DNA from: Planctomycetia bacterium
GTDB lineage: Bacteria > Planctomycetota > Planctomycetia > Pirellulales > Thermoguttaceae
DNA: 51,862 nt
NCBI GenBank assembly: GCA_030535245.1
Contig: JAUNBJ010000005.1
Coordinates: 1-51,862 of the forward strand
Direction of reading: 5' to 3'
Positions 1-9,574 of this stretch are shown here, one piece after another (position 1 is the stretch's first letter; every line of letters begins with the position of its first letter). Position numbers and translations under genes: made by a program. The notes under the pieces are model-generated. The model did no database searches, had not been told where the DNA came from, and saw only the letters and a list, made by a program, of their open reading frames with translations.

Positions 1-60
1 GTGCCAAAACACCCCGTCAGCCTACGGCTGCCACCCCTCTGAAAAGAGGGGAATTGCCCC
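1..60. repeat. Palindromic intergenic element beside the porin gene
   Basis: The sequence shows a compact stem-loop, CCCCTCT-GAAA-AGAGGGG, next to the partly self-complementary stretch GTCAGCCTACGGCTGCC. It lies past the 3' end of the porin gene, which runs on the minus strand. There is no clear T-run, so I treat it as a REP-like dispersed palindrome rather than a terminator. Its GAGGGGTGG wording recurs in the arms of the element at 27.1 kb. Confidence 0.4.
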
Positions 61-144
61 ATCTTGCCCAAACTCGCAAGGAAATTTGATCGCACCCAGA
101 AAAAGAGGGGTTCGCATGTTTTTGCAAAAATGTCAATCCGCCGC

Positions 145-1608
145 TTAAAGCCGGTAATTCAACGCGAAAGTCACATGGTTCGATTTTGCGAACCCCAGAT
201 CATGATAATCCGTGGCGTAATACCCATACTCGATGCCCATGTTCAGTTTTTGGGTCACGTCGTAACTGATGTTGGCAAACCCGACGTAAGCGAACGAACG
301 CATTCCCTTGCAAACATCCTTGTTCCACGGGTCGTCGCAGGAATACCCACAGACGAGGTGCGTTTTGGGGGTCAGGTCATACACCATGGCCAGCCAGCCG
401 CCCGATGCGTGAACCTCCTCCAGCGTCTCGCTGTTCAGGTCCTGAAACACCGCCCCGGCCAGGTTGCCAATGACGCTCCCGGTGAACCACTCTCCGATCA
501 GGTACATCCGGTCGGTAAAACGAATCCGCCCTTCCAGACAGAACATCCACGAATCCCGCGAGAAACGATCCTCCGCCTGCTGAAATTCCTTTTCGCCATA
601 CCGCATCCCAAAGGCGAACATCGCGTCTTTCCAAAAACCGAACTCCTTCCACGTCCGCTCGAAGCGTACCTGAATATCGGGCGTTCGGCCCATTTTCCCG
701 GTATAGGTGCCATTGTAAAGCGACGTAAAATTAGACGTATTGGCGCTATAGACCCCCGTCTGGATGGTAAATTGCCCATTCTCCAGCGTGAAAATACGAT
801 CCATGCGGAATCCTGGACGGCGATACCCCGGATTCCCCGAACCTGCCCCGAAGCCCCAGTTCAACATCGGCGGAAAAACCAGGCTGACCAACTCCCACGA
901 CTGGCCAAACTGAAAATACCACCGGTCGCTTTTCAGGTCGAGATACGCTTTCCGCATTTCAAAATCGGCCTCGTTTTCCTGAACGTACTTTCCCTGAAAG
1001 TCGGCCTCAAAACCGCCCCCCAGCCTCCAGCCGGGTAACGCTCCGGACTCCGGCGCCGTCACGATGGCCCCGATACGGGTGGCTTTCATGTCAAACCAAG
1101 TGTGAGAAACCTCGTCCCCCTTGAACTGCGGCCGGACATAAAACGGATATTCGCCCGGAACCGTCCAGTTGCTTTCGTAAACACCGGTCAGAAAAAACCA
1201 TGCGTAGGGGGTGAACGTGAACGAATCCTTGTTCCACGTCCAGTTTTTATACCGCGCCAGCTCCGCCTCCACGTCGTCATGAATCGCGTTGAGAATCCGG
1301 TCGCCACTCGCCTGCCGGGACGCTTCGGGAAGTGGGTCGAAATGGAAAACGACAGAATCCTGCACCGAGTTTCCCACCGAAGGAGATTCCAAAACATACA
1401 TGAAATCGTCGAGATCGGAAGGGGTGGGGGCGGAAACCTCTTTTTCGTCGGTAATCTGCTGTTTGAGCGACGCGTTTTCCGACTCCAAACGTTCCAGCCG
1501 CCGTGCAAATTCTTCCGTCGTCATGCCATTTTGAGCATACAAAACCCCGGAAAGAAGGGTCGCTCCTCCGCATACAAGAGTACAAAAATAAAATAAACGG
1601 CCAAACAC
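145..1608 (-). CDS. Outer-membrane beta-barrel porin
   Basis: A 487-residue protein starting at a GTG, with AAGG about ten bases upstream. Residues 1-25 form a signal peptide ending near LYAQ. Residues 30-55 (RRLERLESENASLKQQI) are a short coiled coil, as at the N terminus of many trimeric porins. The rest is rich in alternating aromatic/polar beta-strands such as WYFQFGQSW and MYLIGEWFTG, and it ends in the strand VTFALNYRL, close to a classical C-terminal barrel-insertion signal. It resembles the DcaP/phosphate-selective porin type from structure, but the substrate cannot be read. It is alone on its strand, divergent from the TPR operon. Role inferred: diffusion channel in the outer membrane. 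Confidence 0.75.
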   Translation of the reverse strand: MFGRLFYFCTLVCGGATLLSGVLYAQNGMTTEEFARRLERLESENASLKQQITDEKEVSAPTPSDLDDFMYVLESPSVGNSVQDSVVFHFDPLPEASRQASGDRILNAIHDDVEAELARYKNWTWNKDSFTFTPYAWFFLTGVYESNWTVPGEYPFYVRPQFKGDEVSHTWFDMKATRIGAIVTAPESGALPGWRLGGGFEADFQGKYVQENEADFEMRKAYLDLKSDRWYFQFGQSWELVSLVFPPMLNWGFGAGSGNPGYRRPGFRMDRIFTLENGQFTIQTGVYSANTSNFTSLYNGTYTGKMGRTPDIQVRFERTWKEFGFWKDAMFAFGMRYGEKEFQQAEDRFSRDSWMFCLEGRIRFTDRMYLIGEWFTGSVIGNLAGAVFQDLNSETLEEVHASGGWLAMVYDLTPKTHLVCGYSCDDPWNKDVCKGMRSFAYVGFANISYDVTQKLNMGIEYGYYATDYHDLGFAKSNHVTFALNYRL

Positions 1609-1743
1609 GGTGAGTAAACCTTACAAAAGCGGTAATATCGCTACTTTCCGAAAAGTCTTCCTGATTGTTACCGTTTATTTCGGCTGAACAGGGGTACAGA
1701 CTTGAAAAAAAATACCTGGAAAGATTTTCCGGGATGGCGCTGG

Positions 1744-1772
1744 TTGTATAAACGAGGATTGTATGCTATAAT
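1744..1772 (+). promoter_or_regulatory. Probable sigma70-type promoter for the TPR-ExbB-ExbD operon
   Basis: TTGTAT, 17 bases, then TATAAT. A second TATAAT follows at 1772-1777. The expected transcription start near 1780 gives a leader of about 70 bases before the ATG at 1853. The -10 is perfect; the -35 is weak. Confidence 0.4.
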
Positions 1773-1852
1773 ATAATGAAATTAGCCGTTCCGGTTTTTT
1801 GTCAAACCGGGCAACCTGCGCAAAACAAACACTTCGACGAGACCTTCCCGAT

Positions 1853-4800
1853 ATGATCCCGACACATTTCAAGAACACGTGGCCATGGACGTGCCTGCTT
1901 TTGTTCACACTGATGGTCTTTTCTCCGACGGCGTTTCCTCAGGAAAACAAAGTGGAAGCGGACATGGCGTACCGTGGGGCGATGGCGCTGACAACCAACG
2001 GGGAATACAAACTGGGGCGGGAGGCGTGGAACGATTTTCTGGAAAAATTTCCGAACAATTCCCAACGGTCGTACGCGTTGTATTACAACGGCCTGTGCCT
2101 GTTTTATCTGAAAGAGTACGACGCGGCGATTGAAAAATTCCGGGAAGCGGCGGCGGATCCCCAATTTGAAAATCGGGACGAACTGCTCTATCTCGAAGCA
2201 ATGACCCATTACGAGAAGGCGCGGGTGTTGCCGGAACGGAATTTCGCGCAGATTCTTCAGGACGTTCGCAATGCCGCCAAGACCCCCCGAACGACGCCGG
2301 AATCACGCGCGATTTACGACGAGGCGATTCGGCTGTTTCGGACGTTGATTTCGCAGTTTCCCCATTCGGCGCGTCGGGACGAGGCGTATTATTACTGTGC
2401 CGTTTGCTTTCAGAAAATCGGCAAATACGACGACGCGATTGCACTGCTGCGTGTGTTGGTTCAGAAAAAAGAGGCTCCGATCCTGAATCGTGCACGGCTG
2501 ACTTTGGCGGAGGTGCTTCTAAATTCGGCGAAGCCCGACCCGCAGGCGGTTGTGGAACTGTTGGACGCGGTGTTGTCCTCGCAGCCGGACGTGGCAATGG
2601 AGGCGGCGGCGAACAAATTCAAAGCCGACGCGTTTTATCTTTTAAAACGTTACTCGGACGCCGCAGCGGTTATCGAGAAAATGCAGGGCGACAAGCGGTT
2701 TGCCGAGGTTTGGAATCCACCGAAGGACAAAACGCCGATCTTGAATTTGTCGCAGTTGTACTACCGGTACGGCGAGACGCTGATTCGGTTGGAGCGTTTT
2801 CACGATGCTATCGACACGTACCGTTCCCTGCTTCGTCTGGGGAACAACACGGCGTATGGGCCGTACGCGAAGTACCAGCTGGGCTACTGCATACGCCAGT
2901 ATCGGGACCAACATCCGGACGCGAAGGAACCGTCGGCGGATGAGTGCGTCACGCTCTGGCTTGAGATTTTAAGCGACGAAAACACCCGCAACGACACACT
3001 GCTTCGGGCGGCGGCGGTGCATGCGTTGGCGCAGCACTATCAGGCGGTGAAGCAGCCGGAAAAGGGGCTGGAGCTTATCGAGCGGATTCCTGCGGACAAG
3101 CGTCCGGCGCGACTGAAGCGGGATCGGGCGTCGCTGCTGGCGGAGATGGAGCGGGACGACGAGGCGATCGCGCAGTTCCAGGAGCTGTTTCGGGAGAGCC
3201 AGACGGAGGAATCCGTGAATCGTACCGCGAACATGATGTACCGGGTGATCCGTCTGTATGCGAAAACGAAGCGGCACGACAAGACGCTTGCGGCGGCGAA
3301 CGAGTTGATGGCGTGGGACGGGTTCCCACGGGTTTCGTCCAGCGTGCGGATGTACGTTCAGCAGGAAAAGGCGTCGGCGTTGCTTCAGCTAAAGCGATAC
3401 GCCGAGGCAGAGGCGGTATTCCAGGAACTGATTGCGAAGTATCCGGAGAGCAAAAATCGGAAGGCGTGGGTCTTGTGGTGTGGTACGGCCATGCAGAATG
3501 GGGGGAATTACGCGGGGATGGAATCGCTGCTTTTGCCCTTTTTTTTGAAGTTTGACGATCCGGTGGTGAATGTGGAAACGGGGCATTTGTTGGGGGCGGC
3601 CTACCTCCAGCAGGCGCGGACGGCGGAAGACGAATCGCAGCGTAATGCGTTTTTGGACAAGGCGGAACGAACGTTGCTGCCGGTGTGGGAGCTTTTTGAG
3701 AAAACGCCAGACCTGCCGCGAGGCGACGTGTTGATGTGCGACCTGGCGGAGACGTATCTTCGCGAGAAGAAATACGCCCAGAGCGACGCGTTGTTGAAGG
3801 AGGCGTATCGGCAATATCAGGAAAGTCCGTGGCTGGATCGCATTCTTTCGCTCCGTGGGCAGTGCATGATGGAGCAGAACAAGAACAAGGCGGCGCTACA
3901 GGCGTTTACGTTGCTGTTGGACAAGCGTCCGGAGAGCGCTTTGGTTCCTGACGCGTTGCTGGCGGCGGGGCAGTGCCAGCTTCGGCTGGGCAACGCGAAG
4001 GAAGCGGTGGAGTGGACGTCGCGGCTTCGCAGGGATTATCCGCAGGACAAATCCAACGTGCAGGCGGCGGGGGTACGTGCCCGTGCGGCGACGAAACTTT
4101 CCGATTACCAGACGGCACGCGAGGCGTGGCAGTCGCTTTACGACGCGTCGGAGAACGAAACGAAAGCGTTTCGCAGCGAGGCGATTTTTGGTCTGGGGTT
4201 CTGCGATATTCAGTGTGGGAAAGATGCCGAAGCGGAAGCGTGGTTCCGGCAGCTTTTGCAGGAGACGCCCGACTGGGAGATGGCGGATCGCGTTCGGTAT
4301 CAGCTCATCAAGTCGCTTTTGAATCGTGGCATGAGCGACGTAGCGGAAAAAGAGCTTCAGGAAATGGCGTCGAAGTATCCGGACAGTGAGTATCTTCGCG
4401 AGGCGTATTATCACATGGCGTTGGTGCTGTTCCAGAAGAAGCAGACGGAGAACGCGCGGGGATATTTTGAAAAGGTGTTAAGTGACGACGGAATGGATCC
4501 GCTCAATCGGATGGCCCGGTTGAAGATAACGCAATCGTACCAGATGGATCAGATGCCGGACAAGGCGGAGGCCATGGCGGAGGAATCGTTGAAGCAGATT
4601 GTGATGTCAAGCGAAACCACCGACGCGAACCAGAAGAAACTTCGGGCGTATCAGGCGGAATTGCAGTTTTTGCTGGGGATGAGCCAATTCAAGCTGGGGA
4701 AGCCGGCTTTATCGTTAGAGAATTTGCGACAGTCGCTGGACGGTTACGTGCTGGAGCAGGCGTACTGTGAGAATGCGACGGAAACGATCGTTCAGATATA

Positions 4801-5248
4801 CGAGACGAACGCGCAGTGGCAGGACGTTCTTCGGTGGGCGGGGCATTTCGTGAAGAAATATCCGGATTCGGAGGGGCTTCCGCGAATCTGTTACAAGGAA
4901 GCGTTTGCGATGTACCAACTGGGCAAGTTGAGCGGAGCGATGAAACTTTGCGAGCAGGTCGCGTCGATGAACGATCCGTTGTTTGTCACGAAATCGTTGT
5001 TTTTGCTGGGCGAGATACAGTTTTTGAAAAAGGATCACGAGGCGGCGATCAAGACGTTTTATAAAATCATCTATGGCATGGAGGAGCCGACGTATCAGGC
5101 CGACGCGATGTACGAGACGGCCCGATGTTTTGAGATGCTTCGCAAGCCGGACGAGGCGAAAAAGCACTATCAGCAGCTTTTGGAGCGTTTTCCGGAAAGC
5201 GATAAGGCGTCGATTGCCAAACGTAAACTTGAGAAATTATCCCGATAA
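1853..5248 (+). CDS. Large periplasmic tetratricopeptide-repeat protein
   Basis: The frame is open from a TTG at 1799, but the ATG at 1853 is preferred because it begins a clean signal peptide (FKNTWPWTCLLLFTLMVFSP...FPQ). The mature protein, about 1100 residues, is a near-continuous array of TPR/Sel1-type helices: A-x-Y-x2-G and F-P-x-S motifs such as FLEKFPNNSQRSYAL, QFPHSARRDEAYY and RFPESDKAS recur every 34-40 residues. It heads an operon with exbB, exbD and a barrel protein. Elsewhere a secreted TPR protein (CpoB/YbgF) accompanies Tol-Pal and links peptidoglycan synthesis to outer-membrane constriction. A similar scaffold role is inferred here, but this protein is several times larger than CpoB. 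Confidence 0.85.
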   Translation: MIPTHFKNTWPWTCLLLFTLMVFSPTAFPQENKVEADMAYRGAMALTTNGEYKLGREAWNDFLEKFPNNSQRSYALYYNGLCLFYLKEYDAAIEKFREAAADPQFENRDELLYLEAMTHYEKARVLPERNFAQILQDVRNAAKTPRTTPESRAIYDEAIRLFRTLISQFPHSARRDEAYYYCAVCFQKIGKYDDAIALLRVLVQKKEAPILNRARLTLAEVLLNSAKPDPQAVVELLDAVLSSQPDVAMEAAANKFKADAFYLLKRYSDAAAVIEKMQGDKRFAEVWNPPKDKTPILNLSQLYYRYGETLIRLERFHDAIDTYRSLLRLGNNTAYGPYAKYQLGYCIRQYRDQHPDAKEPSADECVTLWLEILSDENTRNDTLLRAAAVHALAQHYQAVKQPEKGLELIERIPADKRPARLKRDRASLLAEMERDDEAIAQFQELFRESQTEESVNRTANMMYRVIRLYAKTKRHDKTLAAANELMAWDGFPRVSSSVRMYVQQEKASALLQLKRYAEAEAVFQELIAKYPESKNRKAWVLWCGTAMQNGGNYAGMESLLLPFFLKFDDPVVNVETGHLLGAAYLQQARTAEDESQRNAFLDKAERTLLPVWELFEKTPDLPRGDVLMCDLAETYLREKKYAQSDALLKEAYRQYQESPWLDRILSLRGQCMMEQNKNKAALQAFTLLLDKRPESALVPDALLAAGQCQLRLGNAKEAVEWTSRLRRDYPQDKSNVQAAGVRARAATKLSDYQTAREAWQSLYDASENETKAFRSEAIFGLGFCDIQCGKDAEAEAWFRQLLQETPDWEMADRVRYQLIKSLLNRGMSDVAEKELQEMASKYPDSEYLREAYYHMALVLFQKKQTENARGYFEKVLSDDGMDPLNRMARLKITQSYQMDQMPDKAEAMAEESLKQIVMSSETTDANQKKLRAYQAELQFLLGMSQFKLGKPALSLENLRQSLDGYVLEQAYCENATETIVQIYETNAQWQDVLRWAGHFVKKYPDSEGLPRICYKEAFAMYQLGKLSGAMKLCEQVASMNDPLFVTKSLFLLGEIQFLKKDHEAAIKTFYKIIYGMEEPTYQADAMYETARCFEMLRKPDEAKKHYQQLLERFPESDKASIAKRKLEKLSR

Positions 5249-5272
5249 CCTTCAACCCTGTTTGACCAATCC

Positions 5273-6169
5273 ATGAAAAAAGTATTATTATCGTTGTTGT
5301 TGCTTGGAGCAGTTTGTACCGTCCTGGTGGGGGAAGTTTTCTCGCAGGAGGATGCCGCGGCACCTGTCGTGGCGGTGGAGGAGGCCGCGGGCGGGGTTCC
5401 GGAGGTCACGGAGGAGCCGCCGTTGGTGGGCGATGCGGGCCAAACGGAAAAAGCGGTGGCGACCGAGGAGGAGGTAACGCTCTGGAGCCTCATCAAAAAG
5501 GGGGGGATTTTGATGTGGCCCATTGGGTTCATGTCGCTTTTGGTGGTTTGCATTGGGATGGAGCGGTTCATTGCGTTGCGATCCTTTTTTGTGATTCCAT
5601 CGGGGCTGTTCAAGGATATTGACAAAATGGCGGAGACGAAAACCGATCCACGTTGGCTGTACGTGGCGTGTCGGAAGAAGCCGTCCAGTGCCGCGAACGT
5701 GATTCAGGCGGTGTTGATGAAGGCGGGGCGTCCGATGGTGGAGGTTCAGACGGCCATGGCCAACGCGAAGGACGACGAGGCGGCGCGTCTGTTTGGTCGG
5801 GTGCGGCTTTTGGTTTTGGCCGCGTCGGTGACGCCGTTGATGGGTCTTTTGGGGACGGTCATCGGCATGATCAAGGCGTTCATGGAAACGGCTGCCATGG
5901 CGGGGACGGTAGGGGTGAATCGTGCGGAGCAGCTTTCGCAGGGGATTTATGTGGCGTTGGTAACGACGTGTGCCGGGCTGGTGGTTGCGATTCCTGCGGC
6001 GATTTTAGCGCACTGGTACGAGGGTCGGATTCAGCGTCTGTTCTGTGTGATGGATCGCAGGCTGTTGAATTTCCTTTCGTACATGGAGTCGTTGGAGGGG
6101 AAGGTTCATGTCACGCCACAGCAGTACGAGGGATTTTACACGCAGGCCAAAAAAGAGAAAAAAGCATAA
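5273..6169 (+). CDS. exbB: ExbB/TolQ/MotA-family proton channel subunit with signal peptide
   Basis: 298 residues. Residues 1-24 look like a cleavable signal peptide, followed by an acidic Ala/Pro/Glu-rich linker to about residue 68. That extra N-terminal segment is common in planctomycete and myxobacterial ExbB. Three membrane segments follow at about 76-98, 177-202 and 226-248. The second carries the family signature (VTPLMGLLGTVIGM) and the third the conserved TTCAGLVVAIP. With ExbD it should form the inner-membrane motor that uses proton flow to energise envelope processes. It starts 24 bases after the TPR gene and has no obvious Shine-Dalgarno, so coupling to upstream translation is possible. 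Confidence 0.92.
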   Translation: MKKVLLSLLLLGAVCTVLVGEVFSQEDAAAPVVAVEEAAGGVPEVTEEPPLVGDAGQTEKAVATEEEVTLWSLIKKGGILMWPIGFMSLLVVCIGMERFIALRSFFVIPSGLFKDIDKMAETKTDPRWLYVACRKKPSSAANVIQAVLMKAGRPMVEVQTAMANAKDDEAARLFGRVRLLVLAASVTPLMGLLGTVIGMIKAFMETAAMAGTVGVNRAEQLSQGIYVALVTTCAGLVVAIPAAILAHWYEGRIQRLFCVMDRRLLNFLSYMESLEGKVHVTPQQYEGFYTQAKKEKKA

Positions 6170-6181
6170 GCGGGGTTCATC

Positions 6182-6607
6182 ATGGCAGTGAAAATTAACA
6201 AGGGAGAGACGCTTTCCGGGCTGAGCATCACGCCGCTTGTAGACGTTGTGTTCCTGCTTTTGATTTTCTTTCTCGTGGCAACCCGCTTCGTGGAGGATGA
6301 GCGTGCATTGGACATTCAGCTTCCCACGGCGTCGGAGGCGGTGCCGCTTTTGGCCGAGCCGAAGGAGCTGGTAATTAATATAGACGCGTCGGGCAAGTAT
6401 TTCATGGCGGGCAAGCCGTATGCGCTGCCGCAGGTGGAAAGTGTCCTCAAGGCGACCTGGGACGGCAATCCTACGGGGGCGTCGGTCATCATTCGCGGGG
6501 ATCGGCGTTCCCCGTTTGGCGCGGTGGTGAACGTGGCCAACATCTGCCGCAGTCTGGATTTGAAGTACAGTACCGTCACCAAGGAAACCGAAGAAAGCCA
6601 TGAATAA
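6182..6607 (+). CDS. exbD: ExbD/TolR-family motor subunit
   Basis: 141 residues with the standard ExbD layout: a short cytoplasmic N terminus, one membrane helix at about 17-35 (ITPLVDVVFLLLIFFLV) and a periplasmic domain. Asp21 in PLVDVVFLLLIFF is at the position of the essential proton-carrying aspartate of the family. It starts 12 bases after exbB behind a GGGG-type ribosome site and overlaps the next gene by 8 bases, so the three are almost certainly co-translated. Its role is the stator-side partner of ExbB in proton-driven energy transduction. Confidence 0.92.
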   Translation: MAVKINKGETLSGLSITPLVDVVFLLLIFFLVATRFVEDERALDIQLPTASEAVPLLAEPKELVINIDASGKYFMAGKPYALPQVESVLKATWDGNPTGASVIIRGDRRSPFGAVVNVANICRSLDLKYSTVTKETEESHE

Positions 6608-9176
6608 ACTTTTTCGACGACTTTTAAGCTGGCTGGAAATTGGCGGAACGGAAGCGGTTTTTGTGTTCCTGACGCTTTTGACGGGGACGGTTTGCACGGC
6701 GATTGGGTTTCCGTATGGCCAGCCGTGGACGCCCGACCGGTTTTGGGAAATCCCGCTCATGCAGATTGGTGCGGGGATGACGCTCCTGAGTTTCCTGCTC
6801 TACCTGTTCACGATGCGGGGTGGGGACAAACGGTTGTTCCTGATCTGTTTCGCGTTCAGTCTGCTGTTTCATGCCGGGTTATTTGTTTATTCGGCGAAAA
6901 CGACGGTGGCGACCACGCTGGTTTTTCTGCCGGGAGACGAGCATTCGGAGCTGAACCTGTCGGCTTCTGCGCCGGAGCCGACACGGGATTATTTCTGGCA
7001 CGACGAGGTTCCAAAGCAAACGCCGCGAGAATTTATTCCGGACTACGACCCGTCGAATCGGAATCCGTATTCGGACAGGGACGTGACGGAGGAGTTGGAG
7101 AAATTGCGGAAAGAGACGGTGGCTCCGGTAAAGCAGGTGGAGCCGCCGATGGAGGAAATGGAGAAATGGTCGGATCAGCCGAAATTGGAGGTGCCCGAAT
7201 CGCCGGAAAAAACGGTGGATACCGAGCAGCTGGCGCGTCCGGAGTCGTTGGTGAAGGAATCCCAGACGCTTACGAATTTGTCGCGTACCTTGCAGATTGC
7301 GGACGAAACGGTGCCGTTGCAGCCTTCGGAGCCAAACGTTCGTGTCATTGACAGGAACCTTGGGGATTCGTTGAATCTTCGGGAGGAAATGGAGAAAAGG
7401 AAGGCGAAATCTTCCCGTCCGGTCACGCGGAACGAGGAGATTGAAAAGGCGGGCAAGACGGCGCGAACCGGGGCGGTACAGCAGTGGGGTGAGACGCCGG
7501 AGTCGGCTTCGTCGGAGGATCCGCAACATGCCCAGAGCAAGGTTCGTCCGGGAGCGGGGGAGACGGCGGATCGTGCCACGTCGGAGTTTGCAATTCCGGA
7601 AAATGCGGAACAAGGGGAGAAGCATGGTTCGGCGCAGGCGGCAGAAACGGCCTCCACGGGGGGGGAGACGACCGGGGAGCGGCACAATCGTTCGACGCTG
7701 GACGACGAGGCGTATGAAAACTTTCTGGCCGGCTCGGTGGACGGTCTTTCCGATCAGGTACTGGAAACGCTGGTTCGGCAGGAGCCGCATACCGGGTCGA
7801 ATCTTCTGGGAGATCAGCCGTTGGATTTGACGGAAGATATTATCGTGTTCCGCCACACCCCTTCGGAGCTTCCGGAATTGGGGAACAGTGCGGTACTTTC
7901 CACGATGCCGGAGGAAGGGGGGGATACCGAGGAGGACCTGGACGCTGCGGGAGAAGCGGTGGCGGTGGCGGCAGGGCCGACGTTGCTGGAGCATTCGGTA
8001 TCGATTGTCCCTGTGCCGATGGAGCCGTATCGTCAGCGAATGCGTGCCAATCATCGGAATCTGATTCAGGAAGGGGGCGGCGATCCAGATACGGAGCGGA
8101 TGGTGGAAGATGGTCTGGCGTGCCTGGAAGCGATGCAGTTTCCGGACGGGCATTGGGCGTTCAACCGGCTTCCGAAGCACATGAAAGTGAATCCGGACGA
8201 CGCGTCGCTTGGAACCATGCCGGCGCAGACGGGGGCGACGGGGTTGGCGTTGTTGGCGTTTTTGGGTTCGGGGTACACGCATTTGGAGGAGCATCCGGGA
8301 AACGACTATCGGGATACGGTTGCTCGCGGGCTGAGCTGGCTTTTGCGGAATCAGCAGTCGGACGGCAGCCTGTTTCAGGAAAAAACCGACTTAAATCGTT
8401 ATTCGCGAATCTATTCGCACGGAATCGCGTCGATTGCCTTGTGTGAAGCGTACGGAATGACGCGTGCTCCGGAATTACGGGAACCGGCGCAGCGGGCGAT
8501 CGACTTTATCGTGAAACATCAGTCGCCGCGAGGTGGCTGGCGGTACACCCCCGCCCGACCGCAGGATCCGTGGTCGGGCGAATCCGACACTTCGGTTTCC
8601 GGCTGGCAGGTCATGGCGTTGGTCAGTGCCCGCATGGCGGGGCTGGAGGTTCCGGAAACGGCGTTCCAGAACGTGGAAAAGTGGTTGCAGCAGGCGGCCA
8701 TCAACGGAGGGGAGCAGTTCTGTTACATGCCGCTTTCAAGCGCCGTTGGCGAGCGCAAAAACTGGAACAAGCCCTCTTATGCCATGACTGCCGAGGGATT
8801 GCTCATGCAGTTGTATCTGGGGTACGACAAAGACCACGAGAAATTTTCCAAAGCGTTGGAGTACCTTTCGGGGAATCTGCCGGACATGAACTCCAAACGT
8901 CGTAACACGTACTACTGGTATTACGCCACGCAGGTCATGTTCCACATGCACGACGCGCGTTGGCAGGAGTGGCAGCAGCGTCTGATTTCCACATTGAAAG
9001 CGTCGCAGGAAAGCGAAGGGCCGTTCAAGGGGAGCTGGAGTCCGCTGAAACCCTCCATGGACGAGCATGGCACGTACGGGGGGCGGCTTTACGTCACGAC
9101 GATGCACCTGCTGATTCTGGAAGTTTATTACCGGCACCTTCCGTTGTTCCGTGAGTTGACGGAAGATAAAAAATAA
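6600..9176 (+). CDS. Membrane-anchored protein with squalene-cyclase/prenyltransferase-like alpha/alpha barrel
   Basis: 858 residues. Three membrane segments occupy about residues 15-95, followed by a long acidic, Pro/Glu-rich low-complexity linker to about residue 480. A C-terminal alpha/alpha-barrel follows, with several QW-like repeats: CLEAMQFPDGHWAF, WLLRNQQSDGSLF, FIVKHQSPRGGWRYTP and LKASQESEGPFKGSW. This is the fold of squalene-hopene cyclase and complement-type thioester domains. The catalytic DxDD of squalene-hopene cyclases is not present: the matching stretch reads GESDTSVSGW. Hopanoid cyclisation is therefore unlikely and a binding or structural role is inferred. Translation is coupled to exbD by an 8-base overlap, so the protein probably works with the ExbB/ExbD motor. 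Confidence 0.82.
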   Translation: MNKLFRRLLSWLEIGGTEAVFVFLTLLTGTVCTAIGFPYGQPWTPDRFWEIPLMQIGAGMTLLSFLLYLFTMRGGDKRLFLICFAFSLLFHAGLFVYSAKTTVATTLVFLPGDEHSELNLSASAPEPTRDYFWHDEVPKQTPREFIPDYDPSNRNPYSDRDVTEELEKLRKETVAPVKQVEPPMEEMEKWSDQPKLEVPESPEKTVDTEQLARPESLVKESQTLTNLSRTLQIADETVPLQPSEPNVRVIDRNLGDSLNLREEMEKRKAKSSRPVTRNEEIEKAGKTARTGAVQQWGETPESASSEDPQHAQSKVRPGAGETADRATSEFAIPENAEQGEKHGSAQAAETASTGGETTGERHNRSTLDDEAYENFLAGSVDGLSDQVLETLVRQEPHTGSNLLGDQPLDLTEDIIVFRHTPSELPELGNSAVLSTMPEEGGDTEEDLDAAGEAVAVAAGPTLLEHSVSIVPVPMEPYRQRMRANHRNLIQEGGGDPDTERMVEDGLACLEAMQFPDGHWAFNRLPKHMKVNPDDASLGTMPAQTGATGLALLAFLGSGYTHLEEHPGNDYRDTVARGLSWLLRNQQSDGSLFQEKTDLNRYSRIYSHGIASIALCEAYGMTRAPELREPAQRAIDFIVKHQSPRGGWRYTPARPQDPWSGESDTSVSGWQVMALVSARMAGLEVPETAFQNVEKWLQQAAINGGEQFCYMPLSSAVGERKNWNKPSYAMTAEGLLMQLYLGYDKDHEKFSKALEYLSGNLPDMNSKRRNTYYWYYATQVMFHMHDARWQEWQQRLISTLKASQESEGPFKGSWSPLKPSMDEHGTYGGRLYVTTMHLLILEVYYRHLPLFRELTEDKK

Positions 9177-9200
9177 GATCCCTGGAAAGAGGTTATTTTC

Positions 9201-9572
9201 ATGAAAAAGATTTGTCATTGTGATCAGGTTCCTGCCAATCCGGTCGAGCAGCCGGGGGCTTCCCGAAGTAAAATGCGTCTGTTGATCGGGCCGGACGACG
9301 GGGCACCGACGTTTGCCATGCGGCAATTCGAGTTGGAGCCGGGGGGGCACACTCCCCTCCACACGCACGATTGGGAGCACGAGATGTACATCCTTCAGGG
9401 AACCGCCACGATTACGGTGGAAGGGCAAGAGCATATTACCCGTCCGGGCTGTTGTGCTTTTGTCCCCCCCAACGCCATGCACCAGGTCACGAACACGGGA
9501 CTGATCCAGCTGAAATTTCTCTGCCTGATCCCCGTAGAATGCTCCTGCGGCTGCCCAGTTAAAACACGGTAA
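9201..9572 (+). CDS. Small single-domain cupin protein
   Basis: 123 residues, good AAAGAGG ribosome site eight bases before ATG. Cupin motif 1 (PGGHTPLHTHDWEHEMYILQG) provides His54, His56 and Glu61, and motif 2 (FVPPNAMHQ) provides His94, a complete metal-binding set. The protein also has a CHC near the N terminus and a CSCGC near the C terminus (Cys5, 7, 114, 116, 118), not usual for small cupins and possibly a second metal site. No substrate can be assigned. It lies 24 bases after the barrel protein and may be read with it. Confidence 0.8.
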   Translation: MKKICHCDQVPANPVEQPGASRSKMRLLIGPDDGAPTFAMRQFELEPGGHTPLHTHDWEHEMYILQGTATITVEGQEHITRPGCCAFVPPNAMHQVTNTGLIQLKFLCLIPVECSCGCPVKTR

Positions 9573-9574
9573 AT

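Noticed and set aside
6879..8294. Long Arg-rich open frame opposite the barrel-protein gene
   Set aside because: Typical mirror of a GC-rich reading frame; the plus strand is fixed by coupling with exbD.
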